A stretch of 64,000 nt of DNA, from the NCBI GenBank assembly GCA_947446025.1, contig CANFEY010000014.1, forward strand, positions 18,284 through 82,283, given 5' to 3'. A program made the translations under genes and the position numbers. The notes beneath the pieces are model-generated. The model ran no database searches and was not told the origin of the DNA. It saw nothing but the letters and a program-made list of their open reading frames with translations. The first letter of the stretch is position 1; every line of letters starts with the position of its first letter. The DNA is from Bryobacterales bacterium (lineage in GTDB: Bacteria > Acidobacteriota > Terriglobia > Bryobacterales > Bryobacteraceae). Shown piece by piece: positions 53,586 through 62,959 of the stretch.

Positions 53586-55978
53586 TTGCTCTCTCCTACA
53601 ACCGAATTCTTGATCTTCATTTGGAACGGTGTACTTTCCACGATGCCGCTCACCAGGGCGGAGAACTTGAACCCGCCCGGCCGCGCGTTGTTCACGATCT
53701 TGCGCACCGCCGGCATGTCACGATCACTCAATCCCCGGCCCAGCGCATACGTCAGCATCTTCTCTGTCATCACTCCCACAAACGTCTCCGGCCGGGCCGT
53801 CAACATGCGCCGCAGTGCCACCGGACCATCTACCTTCGATCCCTCAAACAGCGTGCCCGACGGATCAATGGCAGATCCGTCATCCCGCACCCGCCACTGC
53901 CCGGTGGCATCAAAATTCTCCAGCGCGAACCCCACCGGGTCCATCACCTTGTGGCATCCCGCGCAAACCGTGTTGCTGCGATGCAGTTCCATGCGTTCCC
54001 GCAAGGATTTCTTGGCACCCTCGCCGTTCTCACTGAGCGGCGGAACGTTTGGCGGAGGCGGCGTCGGCGGCACGCCCAGAATGTTGGTCAGAATCCACTT
54101 GCCGCGCTGCACCGGGGAGGTCCGGTTGGGATACGAAGTCACCGCCAGAATACTCGCCTGCCCCAACAGTCCGCGGCGGGCTTCATCGGTCACCGCGACG
54201 CGCCGGAACTGGCTGCCGTAAATCCCACCCATCCCGTAATGCCGAGCCAGCCGTTCGTTGACGAACGTGAAGTCGCCGTTCAGCAGATCCATCACGCTGC
54301 GGTCTTCGCGGACGACGGCCTCAAAGAACAGCTTGGTCTCCTCACGCATCGCCTGCCGCAGGTTGTCATCGAAATCGGGGAAGTTATCCAGGTTCGGAGC
54401 CGTGGTCTTAAGGTTCCGCAGGAACAACCACTGCTCCGCAAAGTTGTCCGTCAAGGCAGCCGCGCGCGAATCGCGCAACATCCGCACCGTCTGTTCCTTC
54501 AGCACTTTCGCGTCATGCAGCTTGCCGCTGGCCGCCACATTGATCAGCGCATCGTCGGGAATACTGCTCCACAAGAAGAAGGATAACCGCGACGCCAGCG
54601 CCAGGTCACTGATGCGGAACGCAGCGCCCTCGGCCACCTTGTCGGGATCCGGCTCAAAGCGCACCAGAAACTCCGGGCTGGTCAGGATCAGTTGAATGGC
54701 CGATTCAATCCCCGCCTCAAAATTCCCGCCGTTATTCCGGCTGCGCTGATAAAAGCTCAGCGGCGTTTCCAGGTCCGAATCATTCACCGGCCGCCGGTAC
54801 GCCCGCCGCGTAAGCGTCGTCAGGATGGTGCGCGCGCAGCCAAGCTCCTGTTGCGCATTCGCCGGACGGCACGTAAAAATCCGCCGCCGCGATTCCGTAT
54901 CCCCCGGCCCCGTCTGCGCAAACGGACCCTCAATCGTCATCCGGTCCACCGAAGGATCGCCCGTCACATCCAGCCCGTCAATCGTGGTGCGCAGGAATCC
55001 CTTGACCAAGCTGTCGCGCTGCGCGTTGCTGCGCAGAATCGTGTACGCCGAAACCTCGTGTACGCCCGCCTTCAATGGCAGCCGCACCGTCAATTTCTTA
55101 TCCACCTCCGCACCCAGATTGCCCGGATTCTCCGCCATCTTGACGAAATCCTCGCGCCCGCCCACCGTGACCGATTGCACCTTCTCACCATCCACCGCAA
55201 TCTCGATGGTGTGCGGATCTTCCATTCCGCGCAGCAGATCAAACGTATTGCGCCACAGCCGGACCTTTATAACGTACTCGCCATCCAACGGGAACGTGTG
55301 CTTCTCCAGAATCCCGCCCCGCGTGCCCAACGGCAGCCCGTCCAGATGCTGGTCTTGCGATAGATCCGGCCGCACGCGATACACCGCGGTGCTCGGCGTG
55401 ATCTTCATGTTGCCCACTGCCAGCCGGCTCACATTCCACGACGCCGACAAATACCGCTCCATCAACACCGGCGACATCCGCAGCACATCCGCGCTGTTGT
55501 CAAAGCCGCTGCCTTCATCATCCGCCGGCAGCAGCGCCGTAGCGTCAATCTGAAGCCCCAGCAAATCCCGAACCGCGTTCGCATACTCAGCCCGGTTCAA
55601 CCGGTGCATGGAAACCTTGCCCGGATCAGCCTTCGCCGCCGCCGCCCGATCCAGCGCCGTTTCTAAATACGATGCCAACCCGTCGAGCGCCGCCTTATCC
55701 CGAGGCATCCCCTGCGGCGGCATCGCGCCCACACGCAGCTTGCGGATCACATGCTCCCAAATCTCCGGATGTGCCGCCGGGTTCGCGACGTCGACGTTTT
55801 GCAGCGAAAGTTCACCCGTACGCAACTGGTCACTATGACAACCCGTGCAATACCGGTCGATCACAGCCTTCGGAGCCCCCGGAGCCGCATTCCCCGCCCG
55901 CTGCTGCGAATGCGCAATCTGCGCCACACCGCACAACCCCGCCGCTATCGAAACCGCCAGCCAAACGTATTTCCGCAT
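53582..55978 (-). CDS. Planctomycete-type cytochrome c protein with DUF1587/1592/1588/1585 domains
   Basis: A 798-residue exported protein (leader VSIAAGLCGVAQIAHS). An N-terminal c-type heme motif YCTGCHSDQ (about residue 42) is followed by the DUF1587 block SMHRLNRAEYANAVRDLLGL. The DUF1595/1592 region (CARTILTTLTRRAYRRPV, FYQRSRNNGG, SRLSFFLWSSIPDDAL) and DUF1588 (GLLGQASILAVTSYPNRTSPV, RGKWILTNILGVPPTPPPP) come next. A second heme-like CAGCHKVMDPVGFALENFD lies before the DUF1585 end. It is probably an outer-face electron-transfer protein for polymer or alcohol breakdown. Confidence 0.93.
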   Translation of the reverse strand: MRKYVWLAVSIAAGLCGVAQIAHSQQRAGNAAPGAPKAVIDRYCTGCHSDQLRTGELSLQNVDVANPAAHPEIWEHVIRKLRVGAMPPQGMPRDKAALDGLASYLETALDRAAAAKADPGKVSMHRLNRAEYANAVRDLLGLQIDATALLPADDEGSGFDNSADVLRMSPVLMERYLSASWNVSRLAVGNMKITPSTAVYRVRPDLSQDQHLDGLPLGTRGGILEKHTFPLDGEYVIKVRLWRNTFDLLRGMEDPHTIEIAVDGEKVQSVTVGGREDFVKMAENPGNLGAEVDKKLTVRLPLKAGVHEVSAYTILRSNAQRDSLVKGFLRTTIDGLDVTGDPSVDRMTIEGPFAQTGPGDTESRRRIFTCRPANAQQELGCARTILTTLTRRAYRRPVNDSDLETPLSFYQRSRNNGGNFEAGIESAIQLILTSPEFLVRFEPDPDKVAEGAAFRISDLALASRLSFFLWSSIPDDALINVAASGKLHDAKVLKEQTVRMLRDSRAAALTDNFAEQWLFLRNLKTTAPNLDNFPDFDDNLRQAMREETKLFFEAVVREDRSVMDLLNGDFTFVNERLARHYGMGGIYGSQFRRVAVTDEARRGLLGQASILAVTSYPNRTSPVQRGKWILTNILGVPPTPPPPNVPPLSENGEGAKKSLRERMELHRSNTVCAGCHKVMDPVGFALENFDATGQWRVRDDGSAIDPSGTLFEGSKVDGPVALRRMLTARPETFVGVMTEKMLTYALGRGLSDRDMPAVRKIVNNARPGGFKFSALVSGIVESTPFQMKIKNSVVGESK

Positions 55979-56110
55979 GTGTCCTTAGTCCCGCTTACAG
56001 TAGTCCCGCTCACAGTCCACCAATAACACTACCAAATGGCAGGGTCGAGGTGAAGCCCACCCCGTCCGGCGGACCGCCACTCCCCCGCTCATCAGATACA
56101 CTGAAATTTC

Positions 56111-57292
56111 ATGGATTCCCGCCGTAATTTCGTCGGCAAGGTGGCCTATGGGCTCGCGGGCACACTCGCGGCAGGACCGTCGCGCGTGCTGGGAGCCAAC
56201 GCCCGCGTGCGCGTCGGCATCATCGGCGCGGGCGACCGCGGCATGGAACTGGCCAACCAACTGCGCGCCTGCACCAACACCGACATCGCCGGTTACGCCG
56301 ACATCTATTCCAAACACCGCGAACGCGTCGCCGTTGCCGTAGCAGACTACCGCGAACTGCTGGCCTCGAAAGACATCGACGCCGTCGTGATCGCCACGCC
56401 GCAGCACCTGCACGCCGCGCAATTCCAGGACGCCTTGGGTGCCGGCAAGCACGTCTACCTCGAAAAAACCGCCGCGTTCACCGTGGCCGAAGCGAAGCAA
56501 ATGCGCTCGGCGTACCGGGCCGCTACGCAAGTGGTCCAGATCGGCCATCAAGCCTGCTCCACCGGCCACGTCGCCGACGTCACCCAGTTCCTCTCCGATC
56601 CTTCGCGTTTCGGCAAGCTCACCGCCATCGCGATGCAGCACCATCGCAACACGCCCGCCGCCAAACCGCAGTGGGCCCGCCCCGCGCTCTTCACCCCGGA
56701 GCTGCGCGCCGAAAATATCGACTGGCCCGCCTTCGACCCGCGCGGCTTTGACCCCGACCGTTTTGTCCACTGGCGCTACTTCTGGGACTACTCCGGCGGC
56801 ACCGTGTTCGAACACATGAGCCAGCAGCTGAGCTTCTGGTACAAGACGCTCAACTTGCAGATTCCCAGTTCGGCCAACATGGAAGGCGGCATTTACCTCT
56901 GGAAAGACGGCCGCGAAGTGCCCGACACCGTCAGCGTCACCCTGCGCCAACCCGAAGACCTGATGATCAGCTGGGTCTCCGGCCTCGGCAACAACCAGCT
57001 CGGCATCAGCGAAGATGCGCTGGGCACCAACGGCTCCATTTCGCGCGCCAGCCAGGTGAAGTACACACCGCAAAAGATGAACCGCGCGGACCTGCGCGAA
57101 ACCACCGGCCAATCCGCTCACACGCCGCAGGCCCACATGCAGAACTTCATTGACGCCATCCGCCTGGGCACTGAGCCCAGCTGCCCATTTGACCTGGGCT
57201 ACCGCGTCTCCATCGCCTGCCGCATGGCCATTGAAAGCTACCGCCAAGGACGCACCGTCCGCTGGGACGCGCGCCGGGAAGAGATCACTTAA
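56111..57292 (+). CDS. Tat-exported Gfo/Idh/MocA-family oxidoreductase
   Basis: A 393-residue NAD-dependent sugar oxidoreductase-type protein. The leader SRRNFVGKVAYGLAGTLAAG carries a twin Arg. The Rossmann motif VGIIGAGDRGMELA, DAVVIATPQHLHAAQ and the usual EKP is EKT here (VYLEKTAAFT). The C-terminal half has WRYFWDYSGGTVFEHMSQQL. Lysine of EKP is kept. Exported members of the family usually bind NADP in the periplasm. It is divergent from the cytochrome operon with 132 bases between the starts. Confidence 0.87.
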   Translation: MDSRRNFVGKVAYGLAGTLAAGPSRVLGANARVRVGIIGAGDRGMELANQLRACTNTDIAGYADIYSKHRERVAVAVADYRELLASKDIDAVVIATPQHLHAAQFQDALGAGKHVYLEKTAAFTVAEAKQMRSAYRAATQVVQIGHQACSTGHVADVTQFLSDPSRFGKLTAIAMQHHRNTPAAKPQWARPALFTPELRAENIDWPAFDPRGFDPDRFVHWRYFWDYSGGTVFEHMSQQLSFWYKTLNLQIPSSANMEGGIYLWKDGREVPDTVSVTLRQPEDLMISWVSGLGNNQLGISEDALGTNGSISRASQVKYTPQKMNRADLRETTGQSAHTPQAHMQNFIDAIRLGTEPSCPFDLGYRVSIACRMAIESYRQGRTVRWDARREEIT

Positions 57293-57301
57293 GCGCACCC
57301 C

Positions 57302-58444
57302 ATGGACTTCGGATTCACGGAAGAACAAAACCAGTTGCGCAAGACGGTTCGAGCGTTTGCCGAAGCGGAAATCTTGCCCCACGTGATGGAGTGGGATGAA
57401 TCGCAGCATTTCCCCACCGACGTCTTCCGCAAGCTGGGCGCGCTGGGCGTGCTCGGTGCGGTGTTCCCGGAAGAGTACGGTGGCTCCGGCTTCAACTACG
57501 TCGACTACTCGATCATCATTGAAGAACTCGCGCGCGTGGATCCTTCCATCGGCCTCAGCGCGGCAGCGCACATTTCGCTGTGTACCAGCCACATCAACAC
57601 CGCGGGCAGCGAAGCGCAAAAGCAGGCCTACATCCCTAAGCTCGCCTCCGGCGAATGGATCGGCTCCTGGGCGTTGACCGAACCCGAGTCCGGCTCCGAC
57701 GCCGGCGGCACCCACACCAAAGCCGTGCTCGACGGCGACACCTGGGTCATCAACGGCCTCAAGACGTTCTGCACCAACGCCCACGTATCGGACATTTTTG
57801 TTGTCATGGCTGTCACCGACCGCGACAAATCGTCGCACGGCATCTCCGCCATCGCCGTCGAGAAAAACACCCCCGGCTTCCGCGTCGGCAAGAAGGAAAA
57901 CAAGTTGGGCATGCGCTGCTCGCCCACCGGCGAACTCATCCTCACCGATTGCCGCGTCCCCGCATCGAACCTGATCGGCAACCGAGGCGAAGGCTTCATC
58001 GACAGCCTGCGCATCCTGGACGGAGGCCGCATTTCGATCGCGGCGCTCGGTGTCGGCATCGCCCAAGGAGCCTGCGAAGCCGCGCTGCGCTACTCCAAAC
58101 AGCGCAAACAATTCGGACGCTTCATTTCCGAATTCCAAGCCATCCAACACAAGCTGGCCGACATGGCCACCGAAATCGACGCCGCCCGCCTGCTCACCCT
58201 GCGCGCCGCCTGGATGAAAGATTCCGGCCTCAGCGTCAACAAAGAGTCGTCCATGGCGAAGCTCTACACCTCGGAAACCGCCGTCCGTGTGGCCAACGAA
58301 GCCGTCCAAATCCACGGCGGCTACGGCTTCATCAAAGACTACCCCGTGGAAAAGTTCTACCGCGATGCCAAACTCTGCACCATCGGCGAAGGCACCAGCG
58401 AAATCCAACGCATGGTCATTGCGCGGCAGTTGCTGAAGAGCTGA
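57302..58444 (+). CDS. Acyl-CoA dehydrogenase
   Basis: A 380-residue flavoenzyme that makes 2-enoyl-CoA. Family blocks: [40 protein letters not shown] (FAD site), [26 protein letters not shown] and [21 protein letters not shown]. The C-terminal catalytic-site segment [18 protein letters not shown] carries the Glu of the short/branched-chain group. It lies nine bases after the oxidoreductase. With mce and meaB 1.5 kb away, it may belong to branched-chain or odd-chain degradation. Confidence 0.95.
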   Translation: MDFGFTEEQNQLRKTVRAFAEAEILPHVMEWDESQHFPTDVFRKLGALGVLGAVFPEEYGGSGFNYVDYSIIIEELARVDPSIGLSAAAHISLCTSHINTAGSEAQKQAYIPKLASGEWIGSWALTEPESGSDAGGTHTKAVLDGDTWVINGLKTFCTNAHVSDIFVVMAVTDRDKSSHGISAIAVEKNTPGFRVGKKENKLGMRCSPTGELILTDCRVPASNLIGNRGEGFIDSLRILDGGRISIAALGVGIAQGACEAALRYSKQRKQFGRFISEFQAIQHKLADMATEIDAARLLTLRAAWMKDSGLSVNKESSMAKLYTSETAVRVANEAVQIHGGYGFIKDYPVEKFYRDAKLCTIGEGTSEIQRMVIARQLLKS

Positions 58445-58568
58445 ACACGTGCGACGGCGGGGCCGGTACCGCTTGACTCTACGCTACGCGACTGATCGCG
58501 AGAAATCGCCAATCCGGGCAGGCTTACAGCGATGTCCGAGTTCTTTAGTCGCTCGGTATTGAGGTGTT

Positions 58569-59282
58569 TCATATGCCTGGGTCAAAATGGGTGGGCCGCT
58601 CCTCAGTCTGATCCAAGCGCACCGTGAGCTCGACTCTCAACACCTCGGCGGCACACCGCAGGAGGCCGTACTCGAATTCGCGGATCTGATAGGGACTGCT
58701 CACGGGCGGGCTGAACTCGAATGCATATCTCCAAGACACGAAAAGGTCCTTTGATCTTTCCAGCAAGTCCGGAAGAGCAAGTGACACTTTGTAATCGTCC
58801 CATGATAACTCCCCGGAAGGGCCGATCGCGCAAGTAAAGCTAACGCGACCATCTAATCGGCGTACTTCGTCTGGCAACGCGGTGTCGTAGATGCTCTCGA
58901 TCAAGGTCCTGACCGACTGAGGTATCGCGTCATAGAGAACCCGTAGATTGTGGCTCATCGGGACGTCCAAACCCAGCTGTACGAGAATGCCCTTTAGGTA
59001 GAGCTCCACTGCAAACGCCAGATTTGTCGCACAGGCCACAACGTTGCCCATTTCATCTGGCATGACCTGATGGGCCCCCTCCTTTACCGTCCAGATGGCG
59101 GAAATCAATCCCTCTGCCAGCCTCTGGAAGGACTCGCCGCACACTAGAGCGCTTTGAGAAAAGCGAATCTTATTTGCTGCGGACAAATTGGAACCTCCGC
59201 CACGCGTTTGGGCCTCATGCATGCCTTGATTGTCGCCCAAGTAGCTCAACTCGCACGAAACGGCAATGTCGCCCGCAATCAA
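58569..59282 (-). CDS. HEPN-like protein of a three-gene cassette
   Basis: A 237-residue soluble protein, third gene of the cassette. Residues ~84-125 (CATNLAFAVELYLKGILVQL, then GLDVPMSHNLRVLYDAIP) have the helix-turn-helix pattern of HEPN proteins. The usual RX4-6H RNase motif is not seen, so it may be a non-nuclease member or an antitoxin-type one. TTG 59282 overlaps the stop of the upstream gene (TTGA), and ATG at codon 21 is an alternative. The codon choice looks less GC-biased than that of its flanks. Role unknown. Confidence 0.65.
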   Translation of the reverse strand: MIAGDIAVSCELSYLGDNQGMHEAQTRGGGSNLSAANKIRFSQSALVCGESFQRLAEGLISAIWTVKEGAHQVMPDEMGNVVACATNLAFAVELYLKGILVQLGLDVPMSHNLRVLYDAIPQSVRTLIESIYDTALPDEVRRLDGRVSFTCAIGPSGELSWDDYKVSLALPDLLERSKDLFVSWRYAFEFSPPVSSPYQIREFEYGLLRCAAEVLRVELTVRLDQTEERPTHFDPGI

Positions 59283-59524
59283 GCGACTGGATTCCCAAAC
59301 GGTTTCATCCTCTTCTCAAGCACCGTCTTGGGAAACTGATCGGTGCCGCACAAAATGAATGAGCCGAAACCCTTGTACCAGTCGCCGGCGGGAGCCACTG
59401 GGCCGGTTCTTACCCACGCTTGCAGTGCCAATAAATCTGCGACCGAGATGCCGCGCTCATCGACTCGTTGGAGCAGATGCTGCCAGACGGGCCGAGGCAG
59501 ATTAGCGAATTGAATCTTCGGCAA
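59279..59524 (-). CDS. 81-residue protein of unknown function in the RHH/HEPN cassette
   Basis: An 81-residue protein from TTG 59524, with AAGGA six bases upstream. It starts PKIQFANLPRPVWQHLLQRV, then DERGISVADLLALQAWVRTG, followed by a Pro-rich turn and GDWYKGFGSFILCG with KTVLEKRMKPFG. It overlaps the RHH gene by 23 bases and the HEPN-like gene by four. The compact helix-then-strand plan and position directly after an RHH gene are those of toxins in type II modules, but no family is recognised. Confidence 0.65.
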   Translation of the reverse strand: MPKIQFANLPRPVWQHLLQRVDERGISVADLLALQAWVRTGPVAPAGDWYKGFGSFILCGTDQFPKTVLEKRMKPFGNPVA

Positions 59525-59801
59525 TCGAATCCTTCCCGAAGATTGCGCGAATCAGGTCCTTGCCTGCCTCGTTCTTGCGGGCCGGATCGTTCTCAGCAAG
59601 GAAGCGGTTGTAGGAAGCTTTCAGTTGCTCCTTGGCTTCCGCTTCGGCCCGAACCCCACGTTCTGCGAGCGCAACCAAGGCACGGCTCATAGTGACGTGC
59701 TGTTCCTTGGCAGTGCGTCGAACCTCCGAAACCAACGAAGATGGGATCGTAACACTCTGTCGGACCGATCTCGCGGATGTCGTTCTTCGCCGGGTTGCCA
59801 T
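59502..59801 (-). CDS. Ribbon-helix-helix DNA-binding protein, cassette leader
   Basis: A 99-residue protein. Residues ~12-52 give an RHH fold: strand VRQSVTIP followed by helix SSLVSEVRRTAKEQHVTM and helix SRALVALAERGVRAEAEAK. A charged C-terminal tail (NDPARKNEAGKDLIRAIF) could bind a partner. RHH proteins act as dimers on palindromes and serve as antitoxins that repress their own operon. A 17-base palindrome covers its promoter, which supports this role. Confidence 0.8.
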   Translation of the reverse strand: MATRRRTTSARSVRQSVTIPSSLVSEVRRTAKEQHVTMSRALVALAERGVRAEAEAKEQLKASYNRFLAENDPARKNEAGKDLIRAIFGKDSIAEDSIR

Positions 59802-59807
59802 GCCCTC

Positions 59808-59835
59808 ATCATAGCAAGTGCACCAGTGTGGTGCA
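59808..59835 (-). promoter_or_regulatory. Promoter and palindromic operator of the RHH cassette
   Basis: TGCACCA (59819-59825) and TGGTGCA (59829-59835) form an exact 7-3-7 palindrome. On the minus strand, TATGAT (59813-59808) sits six bases before the RHH ATG, so it can serve as a -10 for a leaderless or near-leaderless message, with the palindrome in the -10/-35 region. This is the classic place for an autorepressor site. Confidence 0.6.
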
Positions 59836-59935
59836 GATAGTCAACGGCGTGCCCAGCAGACAGACGGATCGCAGTCGGGGCGCAGATAAGAATCAGTAAT
59901 CGAAGGCTGCACCCGCCGCGCTAAACTTAGACTTC

Positions 59936-60631
59936 GTGCCCTCTCTTCCCTCCATCCTGCAAGGCGACATCCGAGCAATCGCCCGCGCCGCAACCCTCAT
60001 CGAAAACGGCGACGAATCCCTCCTCCCCGAACTCACCACCCACGCCGGCCGAGCGCTCACCATCGGCATCACCGGCCCCCCCGGCGCAGGCAAAAGCACC
60101 CTCTGCGACCAGCTCATCCGCGCCCTCCGCGCCGAAGGCAAGAAGGTAGCCGTCATCGCCGTCGACCCCACCAGCCCCTTCACCGGCGGCGCGCTCCTGG
60201 GCGATCGCATCCGCATGCAGCTGCATCACGCCGACCCGGGCGTCTTCATCCGCTCCATGGCCACCCGCGGCCACACCGGCGGCCTCGCGCGCACCACTAA
60301 GAATCTGGTCACCCTCTTCGACGCCGCGGGCTACGACGCCGTGATCATCGAAACCGTGGGCGTGGGCCAATCCGAAATCGACGTGGCGCGCGTGGCGAAG
60401 GTAACCGTGGTCGTGCTCACCCCCGGCTCCGGCGACGACGTGCAGTCCATCAAAGCCGGCATCATGGAAATCGCCCAAGTCTTCGCCATCAACAAAGCAG
60501 ACCTGCCCGGCGCGGCCATGCTCGCCAAACACCTGCACAGCGAATCCCCCGAAATCGAAGTTGTGCAAGTGGTCGCGCAAGAAGGCAAGGGAATCAGCGA
60601 ACTGCTGGCCGCAATCCGGAGACGCGCATGA
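59936..60631 (+). CDS. MeaB/ArgK-type GTPase for methylmalonyl-CoA mutase, short form
   Basis: MeaB-type G proteins load and protect the B12 cofactor of methylmalonyl-CoA mutase. The 231-residue protein has Walker A GITGPPGAGKSTL (about 44-56), the switch region AVDPTSPFTGGALLGDRIRM, GVFIRSMATRGHTGGLA, ETVGVGQSE and the NKAD specificity motif AINKADLPGA. It ends shortly after, so the C-terminal ~80-residue dimerisation arm of typical MeaB (about 310-330 residues) is missing. No mutase gene is nearby. Its stop overlaps the mce start (ATGA). Confidence 0.88.
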   Translation: MPSLPSILQGDIRAIARAATLIENGDESLLPELTTHAGRALTIGITGPPGAGKSTLCDQLIRALRAEGKKVAVIAVDPTSPFTGGALLGDRIRMQLHHADPGVFIRSMATRGHTGGLARTTKNLVTLFDAAGYDAVIIETVGVGQSEIDVARVAKVTVVVLTPGSGDDVQSIKAGIMEIAQVFAINKADLPGAAMLAKHLHSESPEIEVVQVVAQEGKGISELLAAIRRRA

Positions 60632-61017
60632 AAATCGACCACCTGGGAATCGCCGTCCGCTCCATCGACAAAGCGCTCGAATTCTACCGCGACCAACTCG
60701 GCCTCACCGTCACCCTGCGCGAGTCCGTCGCAGCCGAAAAAGTAGAAGCAGCCATGCTCCCGCTAGGCGAATCGCGCGTCGAACTCCTGGAAGCCTCGGC
60801 CCCCGATTCCGTAATCGCCAAGTTCATTGACAAACGCGGCGAAGGCCTCCACCACATCGCCGTCACCGTCCCTGACCTGCCCGCCGCCATCGAAAAACTG
60901 AAAGCCTCCGGAGCCCGTGTCCTCAACGAACCTCGCATCGGGGCAGGCGGTCACTTATACTCGTTTATTCACCCCTCTTCCACCGGAGGCGTGCTTTTGG
61001 AACTCATACAAGAATGA
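60628..61017 (+). CDS. mce: Methylmalonyl-CoA epimerase
   Basis: A 129-residue single VOC protein, the usual length. It interconverts (R)- and (S)-methylmalonyl-CoA in propionate use. It starts [20 protein letters not shown], with the metal His at residue 4, carries [29 protein letters not shown] in parts with the second His, and ends in GGVLLELIQ with the Glu ligand. Overlap with meaB upstream and MTAP downstream (ATGATG) makes it a secure operon member. Confidence 0.95.
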   Translation: MKIDHLGIAVRSIDKALEFYRDQLGLTVTLRESVAAEKVEAAMLPLGESRVELLEASAPDSVIAKFIDKRGEGLHHIAVTVPDLPAAIEKLKASGARVLNEPRIGAGGHLYSFIHPSSTGGVLLELIQE

Positions 61018-61877
61018 TGAAACCTACCATTGGAATTATTGGCGGCAGCGGACTCTACTCCATGCCCGGCTTTGAAGCGCAAGAAGAGCGCAAGCTTGAT
61101 ACGCCCTGGGGCGCGCCCTCGGACGCCTACGTCGTCGGCACACTCGCAGGCAAGCAGGTCGCATTTCTAGCGCGCCACGCACGCGGCCACCGCTACAGCC
61201 CCTCGGAACTCAACTTCCGCGCCAACATCTGGGGCATGAAGTCCCTGGGCGTCGAACGCATCCTCTCCCTCAGCGCTGTCGGGTCACTTAAGGAAGAACA
61301 CAAGCCGCTCGATTTCGTCATCCCCGACCAATTCGTCGACCGCACACGCGGACGCATCTCCACCTTCTTCGGCGAAGGCCTCGTCGCGCACGTCAGCTTC
61401 GCGCATCCCATCTGCGGCCAGATGGCGGACATCGCCTTCGCCGCCGGCAAGACCGCGGGCGTCAGCGTCAAGCAAGGCGGAACCTATCTCTGCATGGAAG
61501 GCCCCGCGTTTTCGACGCTCGCCGAATCTAACCTTTACCGCAGCTGGGGCATGGACGTCATCGGGATGACCAACCTACAAGAAGCCAAGCTCGCCCGCGA
61601 AGCCGAGCTCTGCTACACCACCGTCGCCATGGTCACCGATTACGATTGCTGGCATCCCGAACACGACGCCGTCACCGTGGAAGACATCATCGCCAACCTG
61701 ACGCAGAACGCCGCCAACGCGGCCAAGCTGGTGCATGCGGCCGTCGCCGCCATCCCAGAACAACGCGCCTGCAAGTGCGGATCGGCCCTGAAGCACGCCC
61801 TCATCAGCGACCCCAAACTTGTGCCGGACGCGACAAAGAAGAAGCTGGAGCTGCTTGTTGGAAAATACCTGTCGTGA
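61014..61877 (+). CDS. mtnP: S-methyl-5'-thioadenosine phosphorylase
   Basis: It splits methylthioadenosine to adenine and methylthioribose 1-phosphate for methionine salvage. The 287-residue PNP/UDP-family enzyme shows [39 protein letters not shown], the base-binding [20 protein letters not shown] and [18 protein letters not shown], all MTAP-like. The start overlaps the mce stop. A GT9-like gene follows with overlap. Confidence 0.93.
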   Translation: MMKPTIGIIGGSGLYSMPGFEAQEERKLDTPWGAPSDAYVVGTLAGKQVAFLARHARGHRYSPSELNFRANIWGMKSLGVERILSLSAVGSLKEEHKPLDFVIPDQFVDRTRGRISTFFGEGLVAHVSFAHPICGQMADIAFAAGKTAGVSVKQGGTYLCMEGPAFSTLAESNLYRSWGMDVIGMTNLQEAKLAREAELCYTTVAMVTDYDCWHPEHDAVTVEDIIANLTQNAANAAKLVHAAVAAIPEQRACKCGSALKHALISDPKLVPDATKKKLELLVGKYLS

Positions 61878-62952
61878 GATTCTAGACCGCTGCCTCAAGG
61901 GCCAGCCCGTCCCCGACTCTTTGCTCGATGACGCGCTGGCCATCGACGAAGGCCGCGCATTCCTTAGCGGCGTCGTCGAACCCCTGGGCGACCTCTTCAA
62001 GCCGCGCCTTTCGCTCGCCTACTCGCTGCTCTTCATGAAGGTGGTGGAGCGCATCGCACCCGAACTGCGCCCCCGCTTACGCCGTCCTCCCTCGACGCCG
62101 TTTCCTGCGCACGCCGACCGCGCTTACATCCTTTCCCGTATCACCCTGGGGGCCGACGTCGCCGTCACCAGCGTCCTCATCGACGCCGCCAAGCGCCGCT
62201 ATCCCGATGCGCAAATCGTCTTCGTAGGCCCGCGCAAGAACTACGAACTCTTCGAAGCCGACCCGCGCGTCGAGCATTTCCCCGCCCCCTACGCCCGCAG
62301 CGGCGCACTCCGCGATCGGCTAGCCGCCTCCGCTTCCCTATGGTTCGACGACGGCGTCGTCATTGATCCCGATTCTCGCCTCACCCAGCTCGGCCTGATC
62401 CAGGTCTGCCCCGATGACCGCTACTGCTTCTTCGAGAGCCGAGCCTTCGGTGGAGATTCGATGGAGCGTCTGCCGGATCTCGCCGCCAAATGGGCCGAAG
62501 ATCCCCAAGCCCGTCCCTACATCGCGTCCCTGCCCGCCGAGTCCACCTGCGACATCACCGTGAGCCTAGGCGTCGGCGAGAATCTATCCAAGCGTATCGA
62601 GGGCGATTTCGAACTCCATCTCATGCAATTGCTGCGTGGCCTCGACGTATTGGTCGACCTCGGCGGTTCCCCTGAAGAGCGCGACCGAGTGGAAGCCGTG
62701 CTGCAACCCGGCATGCGCACCCACGACGGAGCCTTCGCCCACTTCGCCGCGCAAGTCTCAAACTCAAAGCTGTTTATCGGGTACGACTCTGCAGCGGGCC
62801 ACGTAGCCAGTGCCTGCGGAGTCCCCGTCGTCAGCATCGCCGCCGGATTCGCCAGCGAACGCATGGCCGCCCGCTGGCGTCCGTCGGGAACCATCGTGCA
62901 CGGCCCCGACGCGCTCGAAGCAGTGCAGCGAGCCATGGAGCGCCCGCTATAA
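61858..62952 (+). CDS. Glycosyltransferase family 9-like protein
   Basis: About 364 residues from TTG 61858, which has GGAG seven bases upstream; a TTG at 61819 is also open but extends the overlap with mtnP. The fold is that of heptosyltransferases: a first Rossmann half with [20 protein letters not shown], and a donor half with [40 protein letters not shown] and [16 protein letters not shown]. The N-terminus lacks the helical region of WaaC/WaaF. It may decorate cell-surface glycans. Confidence 0.75.
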   Translation: MENTCREILDRCLKGQPVPDSLLDDALAIDEGRAFLSGVVEPLGDLFKPRLSLAYSLLFMKVVERIAPELRPRLRRPPSTPFPAHADRAYILSRITLGADVAVTSVLIDAAKRRYPDAQIVFVGPRKNYELFEADPRVEHFPAPYARSGALRDRLAASASLWFDDGVVIDPDSRLTQLGLIQVCPDDRYCFFESRAFGGDSMERLPDLAAKWAEDPQARPYIASLPAESTCDITVSLGVGENLSKRIEGDFELHLMQLLRGLDVLVDLGGSPEERDRVEAVLQPGMRTHDGAFAHFAAQVSNSKLFIGYDSAAGHVASACGVPVVSIAAGFASERMAARWRPSGTIVHGPDALEAVQRAMERPL

Positions 62953-62959
62953 TCGAAGC

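Noticed and set aside
55985..58408. 807-residue open frame on the minus strand
   Set aside because: Exact antisense of two well-supported genes (oxidoreductase and acyl-CoA dehydrogenase). Composition is His/Val/Gly-rich as expected from reversed GC-rich codons.
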